A stretch of DNA of 64,000 bases from Nelumbo lutea (taxonomy: Eukaryota; Streptophyta; Magnoliopsida; Proteales; Nelumbonaceae), in NCBI GenBank assembly GCA_022828595.1, contig JAKGHH010000001.1, positions 205,177,813-205,241,812 on the forward strand, written 5' to 3'. Under the pieces are notes generated by a model. That model saw only the letters and a program-made list of their open reading frames with translations. It was not told the DNA's origin and did no database searches. Both the position numbers and the translations under genes were made by a program. Positions 55,215 to 64,000 of the stretch are shown here, one piece after another; position 1 is the first letter of the stretch; the number at the start of each line of letters is the position of its first letter.

Positions 55215-56460
55215 GTCGGGAGAGACATGGTGAGCTTGTGATGAAGGGTTTCAAACTATGGAAGAACCAGAGGTTTGGTGAGAACATCTACTATTTGATC
55301 CGTCGAGGGAATAAACTGTACATCAAGATGTTTAGTTGCAATTTTCTCCCGAATGAAGTGAATATGTGCATGATTGTTAGCAAGAAATTTAGCCCCCATG
55401 TCTCACCATATTAAAGGAGTTGCAGAGAGGGAGATACTTAGTTCTTGGAGGAGCATATGAAGTCACAAAACCTTAGTAGTCGTAGAGGCTAAGTTGTGAT
55501 ATTCTGATCCAGTGCTGGATCGAGCCACTGTAGGTTGCTTTTTAGAGCTCCAAGAAATTAGGTTAGGACCAAGAAACACACAATAACCATCGGTGCCTTT
55601 TAGATATCAAAAAATCCTCTTTACAGTAGCCTAGTGGATCGTAGTAGGATATTGCATGAACTAACATAACTTATTTACAGAAAAAGCAATTTTTGGGTGA
55701 GTAATGGTTACATACTAGAGAGCACCAACAATACTGCAGAAGAAAGTTGGATCAGTAAGGGGTTCACCCTCCAATTTGGTGAGACGAGTGGAGGCAGACA
55801 TAAGAGTGGAAAGAGGTTTGGCATCATGAAGTTGTCCTCGATGCAGAAGGTCATCAATATACTTATGCTAAGAGAGATGAAAACCATTCGATGATCGGTG
55901 AAGTTCAACACCTAGAAAATAATGTGCAGAGCCCAAATCGTGAATAGAAAACTGAGAAGCAAGATGTTGAATGAGGGTGTTAGTAGTAGAGCAAGAGGAT
56001 TTTGTAATGATGATGTCATCCACATAAATAAGAATTAAAATGATGTCAGATCGAAAACAGGAGATAAAAAGGGAGGAATCAGCACGAGATTCTAGAAATC
56101 CAAGAGAGAGAAGAAATTCACACAACCTAGTAAACCAAGCTCAAGGTGTCTATTTCAAATCATAGAGAGATCGATGGAGACGACAAACATGTGTTGGAAA
56201 TCTAGGATCAACAAACCTAACTGGTTACTTCATATATATTTCTTTTGAAATGTGGCCATGTAGAAAGGCATTGCTAACATCCAATTGGCGAACATCCCAA
56301 TTAAAGGAAACAACAAGAGGTACTATGTGAACGGTGGCTGGTTTGATAACAGGACTGAGTGTCTCATCATAGTCAAGGCAAGCTTCTTGAGAGAAACCTT
56401 TGGAAACAAGTCGCGCTTTGAAACACTCAATTGAACCATCAGGCTTGTGCATGATTTTAA
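55215..56460 (-). pseudogene. Copia reverse transcriptase and RNase H, decayed
   Basis: From 56452 downward the RVT_2-type reverse transcriptase begins with KARLVSKGFSQ and QLDVSNAFLHGHISKEIYMK. The catalytic YVDDII box lies at about 56010-56030. The RNase H region follows, with CDNMGAKFL, and the C-terminal FIPSTDQIVDVLTKPL near 55290. Several stops and frame changes interrupt it. It is a fossil of the Copia polyprotein. Confidence 0.88.
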
Positions 56461-56499
56461 AAACCCATTAGTTGTCAATAATATTCTTATTAGGTGGGG

Positions 56500-57640
56500 C
56501 TGGGACAAGAGTCCAAGTTTTATTTTGAAGGCCCTATACTCATCAATCATTGCAGGAACCCATCGAGGATCCTTGTGAGCTTGAGAATAACAAGTTGGTT
56601 CTGATTTAGGAAGAGGACTAGCAAGTAAGGCATGCCTCAGATTGGGCTTGAATATACCATGTCGAGACCGAGTGGTTGTTGGATGCAAGGAAGAAGAAGG
56701 TGGTAAAATGGAAGCAACAAATTCAGTAGTGGAAGTGGAAGGTGGGGGTGCAACATCCTGAGGAGACAATGGAGAGGATGAAACTTCACCTAGCGATGCA
56801 GTGTCTGAATCAGCAACAAGGGGAGGAGCCCCAACTGGAGGAGGTGGAGTCAATGATGGTGGTGATGCAGTATCCATGGTATGGAGAAACATAAAATAAT
56901 CCCCCTTAAAAATAACATTGTAAGAGATGAAGATCCGTCCCGTAGAGTGATGCAAACAAACATATCCTTTATGAAAATTAGAATACCCAAGAAATACACA
57001 TGAAAGAGAGTGAGGTTGTAATTTGTACTTATTATATGGTCGAACATGTGGAAAGCATTCACAGCCAAAGGCATGGAGTTTGAGGTAGCCCGAAGGACCA
57101 CCGAATAATTTCTCAAACGGAAAGCACGATCCAAGAACCAAAGTAGGAAGCTGATTAATGAGATAGGCAGCAGTGGAGAAGGCTTCTAACCAATATTTAG
57201 GAGGGACTCCAACACGAGTCATTAGAGCAATACCAGTCTCAACAATATGGGGATGTTTGCGTTCAGCTCGACCATTCTATGCCTGTGTATATGGATAGGA
57301 TATACGGCGAGAGATACCCACATGATTAAAATAATTTTCAAAGGTCTTAAATTCAGAGCCACCATCACTTTGAAAATATTTAATTTTATAATCAAGTAGT
57401 AATTCAACATTAGCTTTGAATTTCAAGAACACGTTAAAAGCCTCAGATTTGCATGTGAGTGGAAAAATCCAACTATACCGACTGAAATCATCAACAAAAA
57501 GAATATAGTAGTGATAGCCAAAAGCAGATGTCATTGGAGAGGGTCCCCATAAGTCATAATGAATTAATTCTAAAAGAGATTTACTAATAGTATGGTTTCT
57601 GGAAGAAGGAAGTACATGACTTTTGGCCATTGAGCAAGCT
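56500..57640 (-). pseudogene. Copia integrase, decayed
   Basis: The integrase core opens near 57600 with HTISKSLLELIHYDLWGPSP (first Asp of the DDE triad), continues with YYILFVDDFSRYSWIFPL, and has FQSDGGSEF at about 57345-57370 (second Asp). A stop replaces the residue before NGRAERKH at about 57278, which holds the Glu. The region after it, to about 56600, contains AFGCECF and a Pro/Ser-rich linker leading into the reverse transcriptase. Confidence 0.88.
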
Positions 57641-57879
57641 GAACAAAAATTAAATGCAGTACTAGAAATTATCGGTAAATGCTGAGAAGAAATAATTTCT
57701 TGATCATATCCATCATAAACAGAATGGATTTGCAGTTTATTGAGATCCGAAATGAGGTGATGTGTTGCTCCAAAATCAGGAAACCAAATATTTGTACTCT
57801 TGCTTGTTGTTGTCGGAAGCAGTCGTAAATGCCAGGGATTGTGGTCGTTTAGGGTTCTTCAGATTGTCAATATGTGCAA

Positions 57880-58690
57880 GGAGTTTCTAACAATACCTAG
57901 CAAAATGATTTTGTCCTCTACAAATCTGGTAGGGATTATTGTTGTATTTCGATGGCTTGGTGGATCCATTACCCGTTTGAGGTATATCAACTTTATTATA
58001 TTTCTTGGAATCTTTTCCTTTAAAGGCAAGATTCGCAAAAGGAAAGGTAGCATGTACAGTTACTAAATGAAGCAAACGATTTTCATGAGTGAGAAGCATG
58101 CCTTGTAAGCTAGAAAATGATAGTCCATCTGTTCGGGTGATAGCTGTAGAGAAAGCATCATAGTCTGGACCGAGGCCATTGAGAGCATGCTGAATTAGCT
58201 GCGAATTTGCTAGAGGGTCTCCAATTGCGGCTAGCTTGTCACCAAGTACCTTGAGCTTTTGCAAATAGACAGTCATGGAGAGATCATTCTTTCACAGTGC
58301 TCCGAGTTCATTTTTGAGACTAATGACACTAGTTGTTCCTCAAGGAGAATAAAGGCTCTCAAGGGTTTTCCAAACATCCTTGTTGGTTTTGCTTCCCATG
58401 ACCTGCGCTAGTGCTATTTCTGTCAAAGAGGATAACAGCCAGCTAAAAATATAACGATCCTGCTTAACCCATTGTGTTTAGGGTTCTTCATCGAGCGAGA
58501 TGGACAAGGGGTTGTCCCATCTACATATCCAAGGAGCTCATGGCTCAGAAGGACCTGAAAATGCCATACAATATAGTTGGAACCATCCAACCAAACCGGA
58601 ATCAACTGAGGAATGTGATTCCTCGATGCTCCGAAGTTTATTTGATTGATCAAATTGGTAGACATACTGGAAGACATGACAAAAAACCTG
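57880..58690 (-). pseudogene. Copia gag (UBN2 type) with zinc knuckle, decayed
   Basis: The N-terminal part reads VWLDGSNYIVWHFQVLLSHE near 58600-58560. After a frame change comes LAAIGDPLANSQLIQHALNG (about 58235-58180), then a CCHC knuckle CRGQNHFARYC near 57890 (with CxxC just before). Stops separate the two halves. Confidence 0.85.
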
Positions 58691-58749
58691 AAGAAGAAAA
58701 AAGAAAAACTACTTGAAAAGGAGAGAAAAAGGAAACAGAGAACTACTTA

Positions 58750-59052
58750 TGGGTCAAATTACCTTGTTTGTCTATCATTACTGATATTTATAGAGTATAA
58801 GAGTGGATAAGTCCTATCCTAGTTAGGATAGGTTGGATATAGTCCTAATTGGGGTAGAGCTTATCACTAGGATAAGTTTATCCTTTATTGAGATAATCTA
58901 CAGGGATAAGGATTAATTACAAGAGAGAGAAGTACATTAGGAGAGGTAATTACAATATAAATTGAAGTGGGAGTCTACAGGGTGAAGGGGGAGAGAGAGG
59001 AGGTCCACGTGTATGCACCATGCTGCATGTGCCATGCATGTTATCGTTTACA
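58750..59052 (-). repeat. 5' LTR of the Copia element (303 bp)
   Basis: On the minus strand it starts TGTAAACGATAACATGCATG and ends AATTTGACCCA. It contains the CCTATCC/GGATAGG inverted words missing from the other LTR and a TATA-like ACTCTATAAATATC (plus about 58786-58800). Confidence 0.85.
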
Positions 59053-59138
59053 AGGTGTTGAGGCTGTTCGTTTGAAAGTGGTGTGAATGTATTTTTACAC
59101 CAACGGAGTTATACATTGATTGATTTAAAAGTGAGTAT

Positions 59139-60042
59139 TGATGGAGGGTGATTTGGCCCAACCTCGTAGCATGGGGACACATGGGTACAACCTGGCATAA
59201 GTGACAGGTCAGCGTGGCAACCTGGCCATAACTTGGTAAACTCGTCGGAGCCCAGCAATACAACTTGGCGGACGTAGCCACTCGCCAGGAAGTAACATCC
59301 AGCTCACCTCGAATTCTCTCTAAGGGAGGAGCAGCCTGAGCTCCTTCCAAGTGAGGAGTCCCGAACTCTTCCTAAGACCCGAGCTCCTCCCAGTGAGCCC
59401 CAAACTCTCCTTGAGAAGGGAACACCCCGATCTGCGGTTAAGTATCCCGAAGTGGAAGCACTTTGGATCAGCACCATTAACCCTCCCGTCCATACTTGCC
59501 TAAGGCCCGCCTCAAGCATAAGCACCTCGACGCACCCCCAGCACCTCGGTGTAGGGTAGTTCAGCCCGAGATAGCTCGGTGCAAAGTAGTTCGGCAACCT
59601 ACAGGGAAGATTCGCCTAACAAGCCATTCCTGCCGAATCTGGAGGCTGCACCCACGTTCCTCGTCAGGCGGCGTCGTGCCTACCATTTCTGCAAAACGTG
59701 GCACACTTGACAGGTCCGTACCCTGCAATGGCTGCTTGCATCTGCCACCTCAGCTCTGGCAATAACGGCTGTGGCAGAGGCGGTTACACCTGATTTAAGA
59801 GATCTTCAATATAAAAAGACCCCGACCCTCGAAGAGAAGAGGTATTGAACTTGTGCCATTGCACTCTCAGCACCTTGTTTGTATTCTTTAGTTTTCTCAG
59901 AGTTCTAACTTAAGCATCGAAGTGTTCCTGTTGGGCGAGCTCCCCGGGAATTCTTCACCTTCCTCTTCGCCTCAGGTACCGTCCGCCACCAGCTAGGAGC
60001 CAGGTTTCCGCTAGCTAGGAGTTCCCGGATCGTGCAACATCA
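59139..60042 (+). repeat. 5' LTR of the Gypsy element (about 904 bp)
   Basis: Starts TGATGGAGGGTGA and ends GTGCAACATCA, so the tips are TGATG/CATCA. A TATA box (TATAAAAAG) lies at 59810-59818. The R-U5 region includes GAGCTCCCCGGGAATTC. It is GC-richer than its surroundings. The partner LTR is outside the window. Confidence 0.8.
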
Positions 60043-60044
60043 TT

Positions 60045-60062
60045 TGGTGCCGTCTGTGGGAA
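60045..60062 (+). other. Primer-binding site of the Gypsy element
   Basis: TGGTGCCGTCTGTGGGAA begins two bases after the LTR end, the usual spacing. It matches the TGGYGCCGTCTGTGGGAA sequence found in plant Gypsy elements, where a tRNA 3' end primes minus-strand synthesis. Confidence 0.8.
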
Positions 60063-60114
60063 ACATTGCAAAAAGCCTTCCTCCAACCACTACTACTCTC
60101 AAAACTCAGCATCC

Positions 60115-61874
60115 ATGGCTTCTTCCAGCAATGTCGGACGAGGTGCAAACTGAAATGCCTCTAAGGAACAACCCCTGATTCCCACTGTCTGCATTGGACA
60201 GTTCATCGTCCCCCTCTCTGTGGACGGAGTCCCCAGTCCGAATGTGCCTCAGACAATCATACCCGTGAATGTTCCACTTCCCCCTACAATCAGAACAACC
60301 TTCGCTAAACCCTTCATCACCCCTCCAATGGCCAGCCAAAGCCAGCTTGAGGACCTGATGCAATGCATGCGAGCTATGCAAGCTCAAATGCAACAGTTCC
60401 AACAACTTCAACTTTATCAGCAGCAAGTGTTGCACCAAGTCTCACAATATCATTATCAACAGCAGTTTCCTCCACTGCCTCAGACCCAGCAGCCACTCCC
60501 TCCTAGGCATCCGGCCATGCAGCAGGCCAAGCCCCGCCGTCGGAACGAAAGAGAGACCTCGGCATCATCTCACGGAAGGAAAGAAAGATCAGCTACCCCT
60601 GCCTCGCAACCTGCAGTCAAGTCGGGGGCCTCTAAGCAAGCTAGTTAGGCCCGCGTCGCCTTAGCATTTGCAGTTCTAGCTCCCACTTGCTGAGAACCAG
60701 TTTGAGGTGCTAGCCGCAGACTTGAGGCAAGGCCCCTCAGTTCGCAGCTACCAATAGCAGTCCGACCCCCTCCCTGGGCCCATCGAGCATGGTCATACCG
60801 AAGCCAGCAGCACCAACGTCGAGCCAGCAAGGAAGCAACAGAGGCACCGCCGAGCTCGCCGAGCTCCCACTCACGATCTGCCCAAGTTCCAGGGTAAGGA
60901 AGAGGAAAGCTCAGGTGAAGTAAAAGTTACTCTACTTCTTTCAGTTCCTTCTCCTCTGTCGCCAGAACTTCTTGCCATTCCTATGCCGAAAGGTTTCAAG
61001 CTTCTCCCACTGGATAAGTATAACGGATCCTTTGACCCGAACGACCATGTGGACACCTTCCAGTCCTAGATGCACCTGGCAAGGGCTAGTGAATCCTGTA
61101 TGTGTGTGGCTTTCTCCACCACCTTCAAAGGGGTAGCCCGTAGATGGTACCGAAACCTTGCGCCTGGATCGATAAGGAGTTGGACGCAGTTCGTGCAAGT
61201 CTTTGTTTCTAACTTTGTCACTAGCAAGAGATGCCCAAGAACTCAAGAGAGCCTCCTTGACATAGTCCAGAAGGAAGGGGAGTCCATCCGAAGCTATATC
61301 AAGCGATTCAACGACATTTGTTTGCAAATACCCGACCTAGACCCTACTATTCGGCTCACTGCGGCCAAGCGAGGCATCACCCATAATGAATTCAAGTGGC
61401 ATGTGGTTGTTAATCAGCCCAAGACTGTGACCGAGTTCCTCAAGCTCGCGGATCAATTTATAGGACGGAGGAGGAGATCAATCAAAATGGTGAACATGCC
61501 CTTGAGAAAAGAAAAAGGGAGACAGAGCCCCCAACCCAGGGCGATAGTAAGACGAAGAAGGGCCAAGCTCAGGGGGCAAGGCCAGGACAGCCTTTCCAAG
61601 CTCCGACAGCAAAAAGGGTGGACTACACGCCCCTAAACGCGAAGCGGGCCGAGATCCTTATGGCCATCAGGGACGCCCCGTATGTGAAGTGGCGCCTCGA
61701 TTGGAGGAAGACCCTAATGCAAGGAATGAAAATTTGTATTGTAATTTCCATAAAGACCACGGTCATAGTACCAAAAACTGTAAAAATCTCCACAACGAGA
61801 TAGAGGAGCTCATCCATCGCAGATACCTAAGGAATTTTGTACAGAGTAATAATAATAATAAAGTAGGTTGGTAG
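60115..61874 (+). pseudogene. Gypsy gag, decayed
   Basis: The first ATG after the primer site (60115) opens a frame stopped after 12 codons (60151-60153); the same frame then runs to 60648 with a Gln-rich stretch (QLEDLMQCMRAMQAQMQQFQ). A shifted frame holds the retrotransposon gag core: a TAG at 61066-61068 precedes STTFKGVARRWYRNL and QKEGESIRSYIKRFNDICLQ. Another frame shift leads to a zinc-knuckle-like CNFHKDHGHSTKNC (about 61738-61780). Three frames and several stops show it is a fossil. Confidence 0.88.
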
Positions 61875-62023
61875 GGGGAGCAGAGTAGAGATGCTCTCGA
61901 ACCCATCAGGCAGGCAGAGCAACCGCAGAGGCAGCCCCCGGAAGAGAGACCAGTTCGGGGGACTATCCACATGATCGTTGGAGGTTCAATTGTCGCGGGC
62001 TGCACTTCGGCAGCAGCTCGTGC

Positions 62024-62467
62024 ATGGTAGACCCAATCTTCTTCACAGAGGACGACGTGCGGGGGATCCACTACCCCCATGATGATGTGCTCATCATAGA
62101 GATAGAGATTAATGACTTTGAAGTCAGTCGTGTCCTCGTTGACTCGGGCAGCTCGGTGGATATCATTTTCAAGGAAGCACTCGACCAGCTCCAAGAAAGT
62201 GACATGAAGCCCGCAAATACTTCCCTGGTAGGCTTCAGCGGAGAGGAAGTCAAGCCCCTGGGAATGATTACAGTACCTATGGAAGTCGGCACTTGGCCTA
62301 GCATAGTGAGGCTCAACCACGACTTCTTAGTAGTCACAAACCCCTCCCCGTACAACGCCATAGTAGGTTGGCTGGTCACCCATGCCTTACGTGCTATGGT
62401 CTCCACTTACTATCTGGCAATGAAGTTCCCCATAGACTTCGGAATCGAGATAGCGCGGGGCGACTAG
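62024..62467 (+). pseudogene. Gypsy aspartic protease, fragment
   Basis: The frame contains VLVDSGSSVDIIF (catalytic Asp-Ser-Gly, codons at about 62140-62150), preceded by FEVSRV and followed by NHDFLVVTNPSPYNAIVGW, the usual plant Gypsy protease layout. It ends at a TAG at 62465-62467, so it is no longer joined to the reverse transcriptase. Confidence 0.85.
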
Positions 62468-62508
62468 TTTGAGTCTCGCAAGTGCTACATCGAGTTGGCT
62501 AAGCTAAG

Positions 62509-64000
62509 GTGGCCAGCGACCTCGAGTTGGAACGACCTATGGAGCAATGCGAGGAACGATCTACACCCACAAAAGAGACCGTCTCCATCCCAGCATCGAC
62601 AGAGGACCCAACTCGAACACTTCAGATCGACGCTTCTATTGAGGAGCCTCTACGATCCCAATTGGTAACTTTTTTACTTAAAATTTTAGATGTTTTTGCA
62701 TGGTCCGCGGCAAAAATGCCGACATAAATCCTAGCATTACGACTCACAAGCTGAATACTGATCCTGTAGTTAGGCCCGTAAGATAGAAGAAACACAACTT
62801 AGCCCTAGAGCAATGGAGGGCAGTCGATGAGGAGGTCGGGAAGCTCCTCGCAGCCAACTTTATTAGGGAAGTCCATTACCCGAACTGGGTGGCCAACCCC
62901 GTTATGGCAAAAAAGGCTAATGGAAAATGGCGCATGTGCATTGACTACACCGACCTGAACCAAGCTTGCCCAGAGGACAGCTTCCCACTCACCAGAACCG
63001 ACAGTCTGGTGGGCGCGACCTCAGGGCATGAGTTGCTGAGCTTCTTAGATGCCTATTTGGGCTACAACCAGATTAGGATGGATCCAGCTGACGAATAAAA
63101 GACTGCCTTCATAATCGAGCTCGGCCTGTACTGTTACAAGGTAATATCCTTTGGGTTGAAAAATGCTAGGGTAACCTTTCAGAGACTTGTAAATAAATTA
63201 TTTGAGCCACTGATTGGTAGGAAAATAGAATGTTATGTAGATGACATGGTCGTCAAAACCCAATTTTCACATGATTTAATACAAGATTTGCCTTCAGTTT
63301 TTGGAACTCTGCGTAAGTTTAACATGAAATTGAACCTGAATAGGTGTGTCTTCGGTGTCACCTCGGGTAAATTCCTAGGGTGCATCATTAACCAGCGCGA
63401 CATTGAGGCTAACCCAGACAAAATTAAGGCTATCCTAGAAATGAGACCTCCCCAGAAATTGAAAGAGGTTCAGAAGTTGAACAGCCATTTAGCCACTCTG
63501 AGTCGTTTCATGTCCAAGTCGGCATACCATTGCCTGCCTTTCTTTCAAGGCAATAAAAAGCAAAGGCTTCGAATGGACTGAAGAGTGTCAGCTTGTGTTT
63601 GACGAGCTAAAAAAGTACCTCGCTAGCATCCCCGTCTTAACCCGACCCGAAGAGGGTGATGTTTTAGAGTTGTACCTCTCGGCAAGTGGCGAGCTGGTTA
63701 GCTTGGTACTATTAAGAGAAGTAGATCGGGTCCAATGACCCGTCTACTATGTTAGTAAAGTGTTGCAGGGAGCAGAGTCGAGGTACCCAGAGATAGAAAA
63801 GCTAGCCTATGCACTAGTCATTGCAGCTCGGAAGCTCCGTCCGTAATTCCAAGCTCACACCATCGTTGCCCTTACCAACAAACCTCTAAGGAAAGTCCTG
63901 CTCAAGCCCGAGGTCTACGGAAGGTTAACGAAGTGGGCCATCGAGCTCAGCGAGTACGAGTTCCAGTACAAGCCACGAACTACTATCAAGGCCCAAGCCT
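62509..64000 (+). pseudogene. Gypsy reverse transcriptase and RNase H, decayed, incomplete at the window edge
   Basis: Reverse transcriptase motifs in order: ANPVMAKKANGKWRMCIDYT (62889 on), SFLDAYLGYNQI (about 63039-63074), a stop at 63096-63098, then FGLKNARVTFQRLVNKLF and the catalytic YVDD box (63234-63245) and FLGCIINQRDIEANPDKIKA. RNase H follows in another frame, from GFEWTEECQLVFDELKKYL (about 63565-63622) through YYVSKVLQGAESRYPEIEKL (about 63747-63806), with stops at about 63736 and 63844. The sequence runs off the end within the RNase H/connection region. Confidence 0.88.

Larger units (their letters stand above)
55061..59052 (-). mobile_element. Ty1/Copia retrotransposon, degenerate, about 4.0 kb
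   Basis: A minus-strand Copia element with domains in Copia order: gag, integrase, reverse transcriptase, RNase H. The two LTRs both open (minus) TGTAAACGATAAC and close near CAAGGTAATT(C/T)GA(C)CCA. A polypurine tract reading CTTAAGGGGG directly precedes the 3' LTR (plus 55201-55210). All coding pieces carry stops and frame changes. Flanking 5-mers AATAA and AGGTG do not match, so ends have decayed or recombined. Confidence 0.9.
59139..64000 (+). mobile_element. Ty3/Gypsy retrotransposon, 5' part, degenerate, runs off the window
   Basis: Domain order is LTR, gag, protease, reverse transcriptase, RNase H, with the integrase expected beyond the window. The primer-binding region TTGGTGCCGTCTGTGGG (60045-60060) is the form seen in many plant Tat/Athila-branch elements. 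The coding part changes frame repeatedly and has in-frame stops, so the copy cannot encode a full polyprotein. Confidence 0.9.

Noticed and set aside
55697..58716. Plus-strand open frames within the Copia element
   Set aside because: They are antisense shadows of the minus-strand gag, integrase and reverse transcriptase pieces.
1..64000. tRNA, rRNA or snRNA genes
   Set aside because: I looked for box B-like GGTTCGANTCC words and conserved RNA cores and saw none with a supporting cloverleaf; a covariance-model search would be decisive.

Overview
The window is nuclear DNA of a flowering plant. It is AT-rich, gene-poor and crowded with transposable elements. The plant assignment rests on three intact genes of land-plant families, on plant-type Copia and Gypsy retrotransposons, on LINE remnants, and on many hAT-, PIF/Harbinger- and Mutator-type miniature elements (MITEs). 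I cannot name the species. Only three genes look intact: a CBL-interacting protein kinase (minus strand, 10442-11851) and two single-exon DOG1-domain proteins (plus strand, 47554-48285 and 52933-53631). A truncated DOG1-like pseudogene lies at 38157-38772, so the right half holds a dispersed three-member DOG1-like cluster broken up by repeats.

Layout. 1-10 kb: intergenic DNA with hAT-type elements (1625-2155; 6046-6601 with a perfect 8-bp target-site duplication, TSD), a 252-bp tandem duplication and LTR-derived sequence. 10.4-12.2 kb: the kinase gene and its TATA box. 12.9-23 kb: nested MITEs and a decayed LINE (15.56-18.63 kb) that carries several MITE insertions. 23.04-38.09 kb: a candidate 15-kb Mutator-like element with terminal inverted repeats (TIRs) of about 100 bp and flanking 8-9-bp repeats. 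It holds a Ulp1-type (C48) protease pseudogene on the plus strand, pieces of a second gene on the minus strand (including a coiled-coil plus membrane-anchor exon), and two different satellite arrays, at least one with higher-order organisation. 38.1-55 kb: the DOG1-like cluster, a foldback element split by a solo LTR (41.0-42.6 kb), a second solo LTR (49.67-50.79 kb) and more MITEs. 55.06-59.05 kb: a degenerate Copia element on the minus strand. 59.14-64.0 kb: the 5' LTR and gag-pro-RT/RNase H part of a degenerate Gypsy element that runs off the window.

Functionally, the kinase would act in calcium/CBL signalling. DOG1-domain proteins are known for seed-dormancy and ABA-linked control, and CATGCA (RY) and CACGTG (G-box) motifs cluster upstream of the first DOG1-like gene and downstream of the second. 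Every retroelement coding region seen here is interrupted by stops or frame changes. The best candidate for something undescribed is the 15-kb element, in which a Ulp1-like gene and a second gene on the opposite strand appear to share one TIR-bounded unit with satellite DNA sitting in their introns.
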